Below are positions 39,596 to 39,657 of a DNA stretch of 39,657 nucleotides, in pieces; position 1 is the first letter of the stretch; each line of letters starts with the position of its first letter. Location of the stretch: positions 1 to 39,657 of the forward strand of contig SLSZ01000122.1 in NCBI GenBank assembly GCA_007130125.1, in the 5' to 3' direction. Source of the DNA: Bacteroidales bacterium. GTDB taxonomy: Bacteria; Bacteroidota; Bacteroidia; Bacteroidales; UBA7960. The notes below the pieces were generated by a model that did no database searches, was not told the origin of the DNA, and saw nothing but the letters and a program-made list of their open reading frames with translations. Both the position numbers and the translations under genes were made by a program.

Positions 39596-39657
39596 TTAAA
39601 TCTTTATCTCAGTTCCTGTCTTTTTAATTTCAATAACGAAAGGGTTGTTTGAGTTAA
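39596..39657 (-). CDS. possible C-terminal end of a CDS truncated by the window edge
   Basis: Minus-strand open frame ...NSNNPFVIEIKKTGTEIKI* ending at 39596; too short to identify. Confidence 0.3.
   Translation of the reverse strand, partial: NSNNPFVIEIKKTGTEIKI

Noticed and set aside
1-39657. CRISPR array, tRNA/rRNA genes, complete insertion sequences or prophage
   Set aside because: No regularly spaced repeats, cloverleaf-like tRNA sequence, rRNA segments, transposase or phage structural ORFs were recognised.

Overview
This is a Bacteroidota-type chromosomal window (AT-rich, many SPII lipoproteins, type IX secretion components). Most of it is conserved housekeeping and envelope content. 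The minus-strand blocks include a DUF4837 protein, an MltD-like LysM transglycosylase, TatA, an EnvC/DUF4292/TPR/nucleotidyltransferase/dut cluster, frr-pyrH, a GH13 amylase, an M20 amidohydrolase, a GDPD with an LtaS-like sulfatase, and tilS. The plus strand carries PorZ, recO, an AddA-like UvrD helicase-nuclease, DsbD, and a large YgfK-like FAD/Fe-S oxidoreductase. No rRNA, tRNA, CRISPR array or intact IS element was recognised. The most unusual region is the right end. There a PIN-domain/antitoxin pair sits directly after the ygfK-like stop codon, and a second, diverged, open-frame copy of the last 281 bp of ygfK lies on its far side (39076-39356). The two copies are nearly identical at their 5' end and about 14% diverged at their 3' end, which suggests integration by recombination at the 3' end of a gene. 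Other points worth checking are a perfect 19-bp inverted repeat inside a methyltransferase gene (3108-3154), a compact hairpin-rich intergenic segment that could be a small RNA (26461-26530), a dispersed intergenic repeat that supplies the stop codon of the helicase gene, a MocA-like/YgfK pair, and an LtaS-like/GDPD overlapping gene pair in a Gram-negative lineage. All family calls come from reading motifs by eye; no database search was run.
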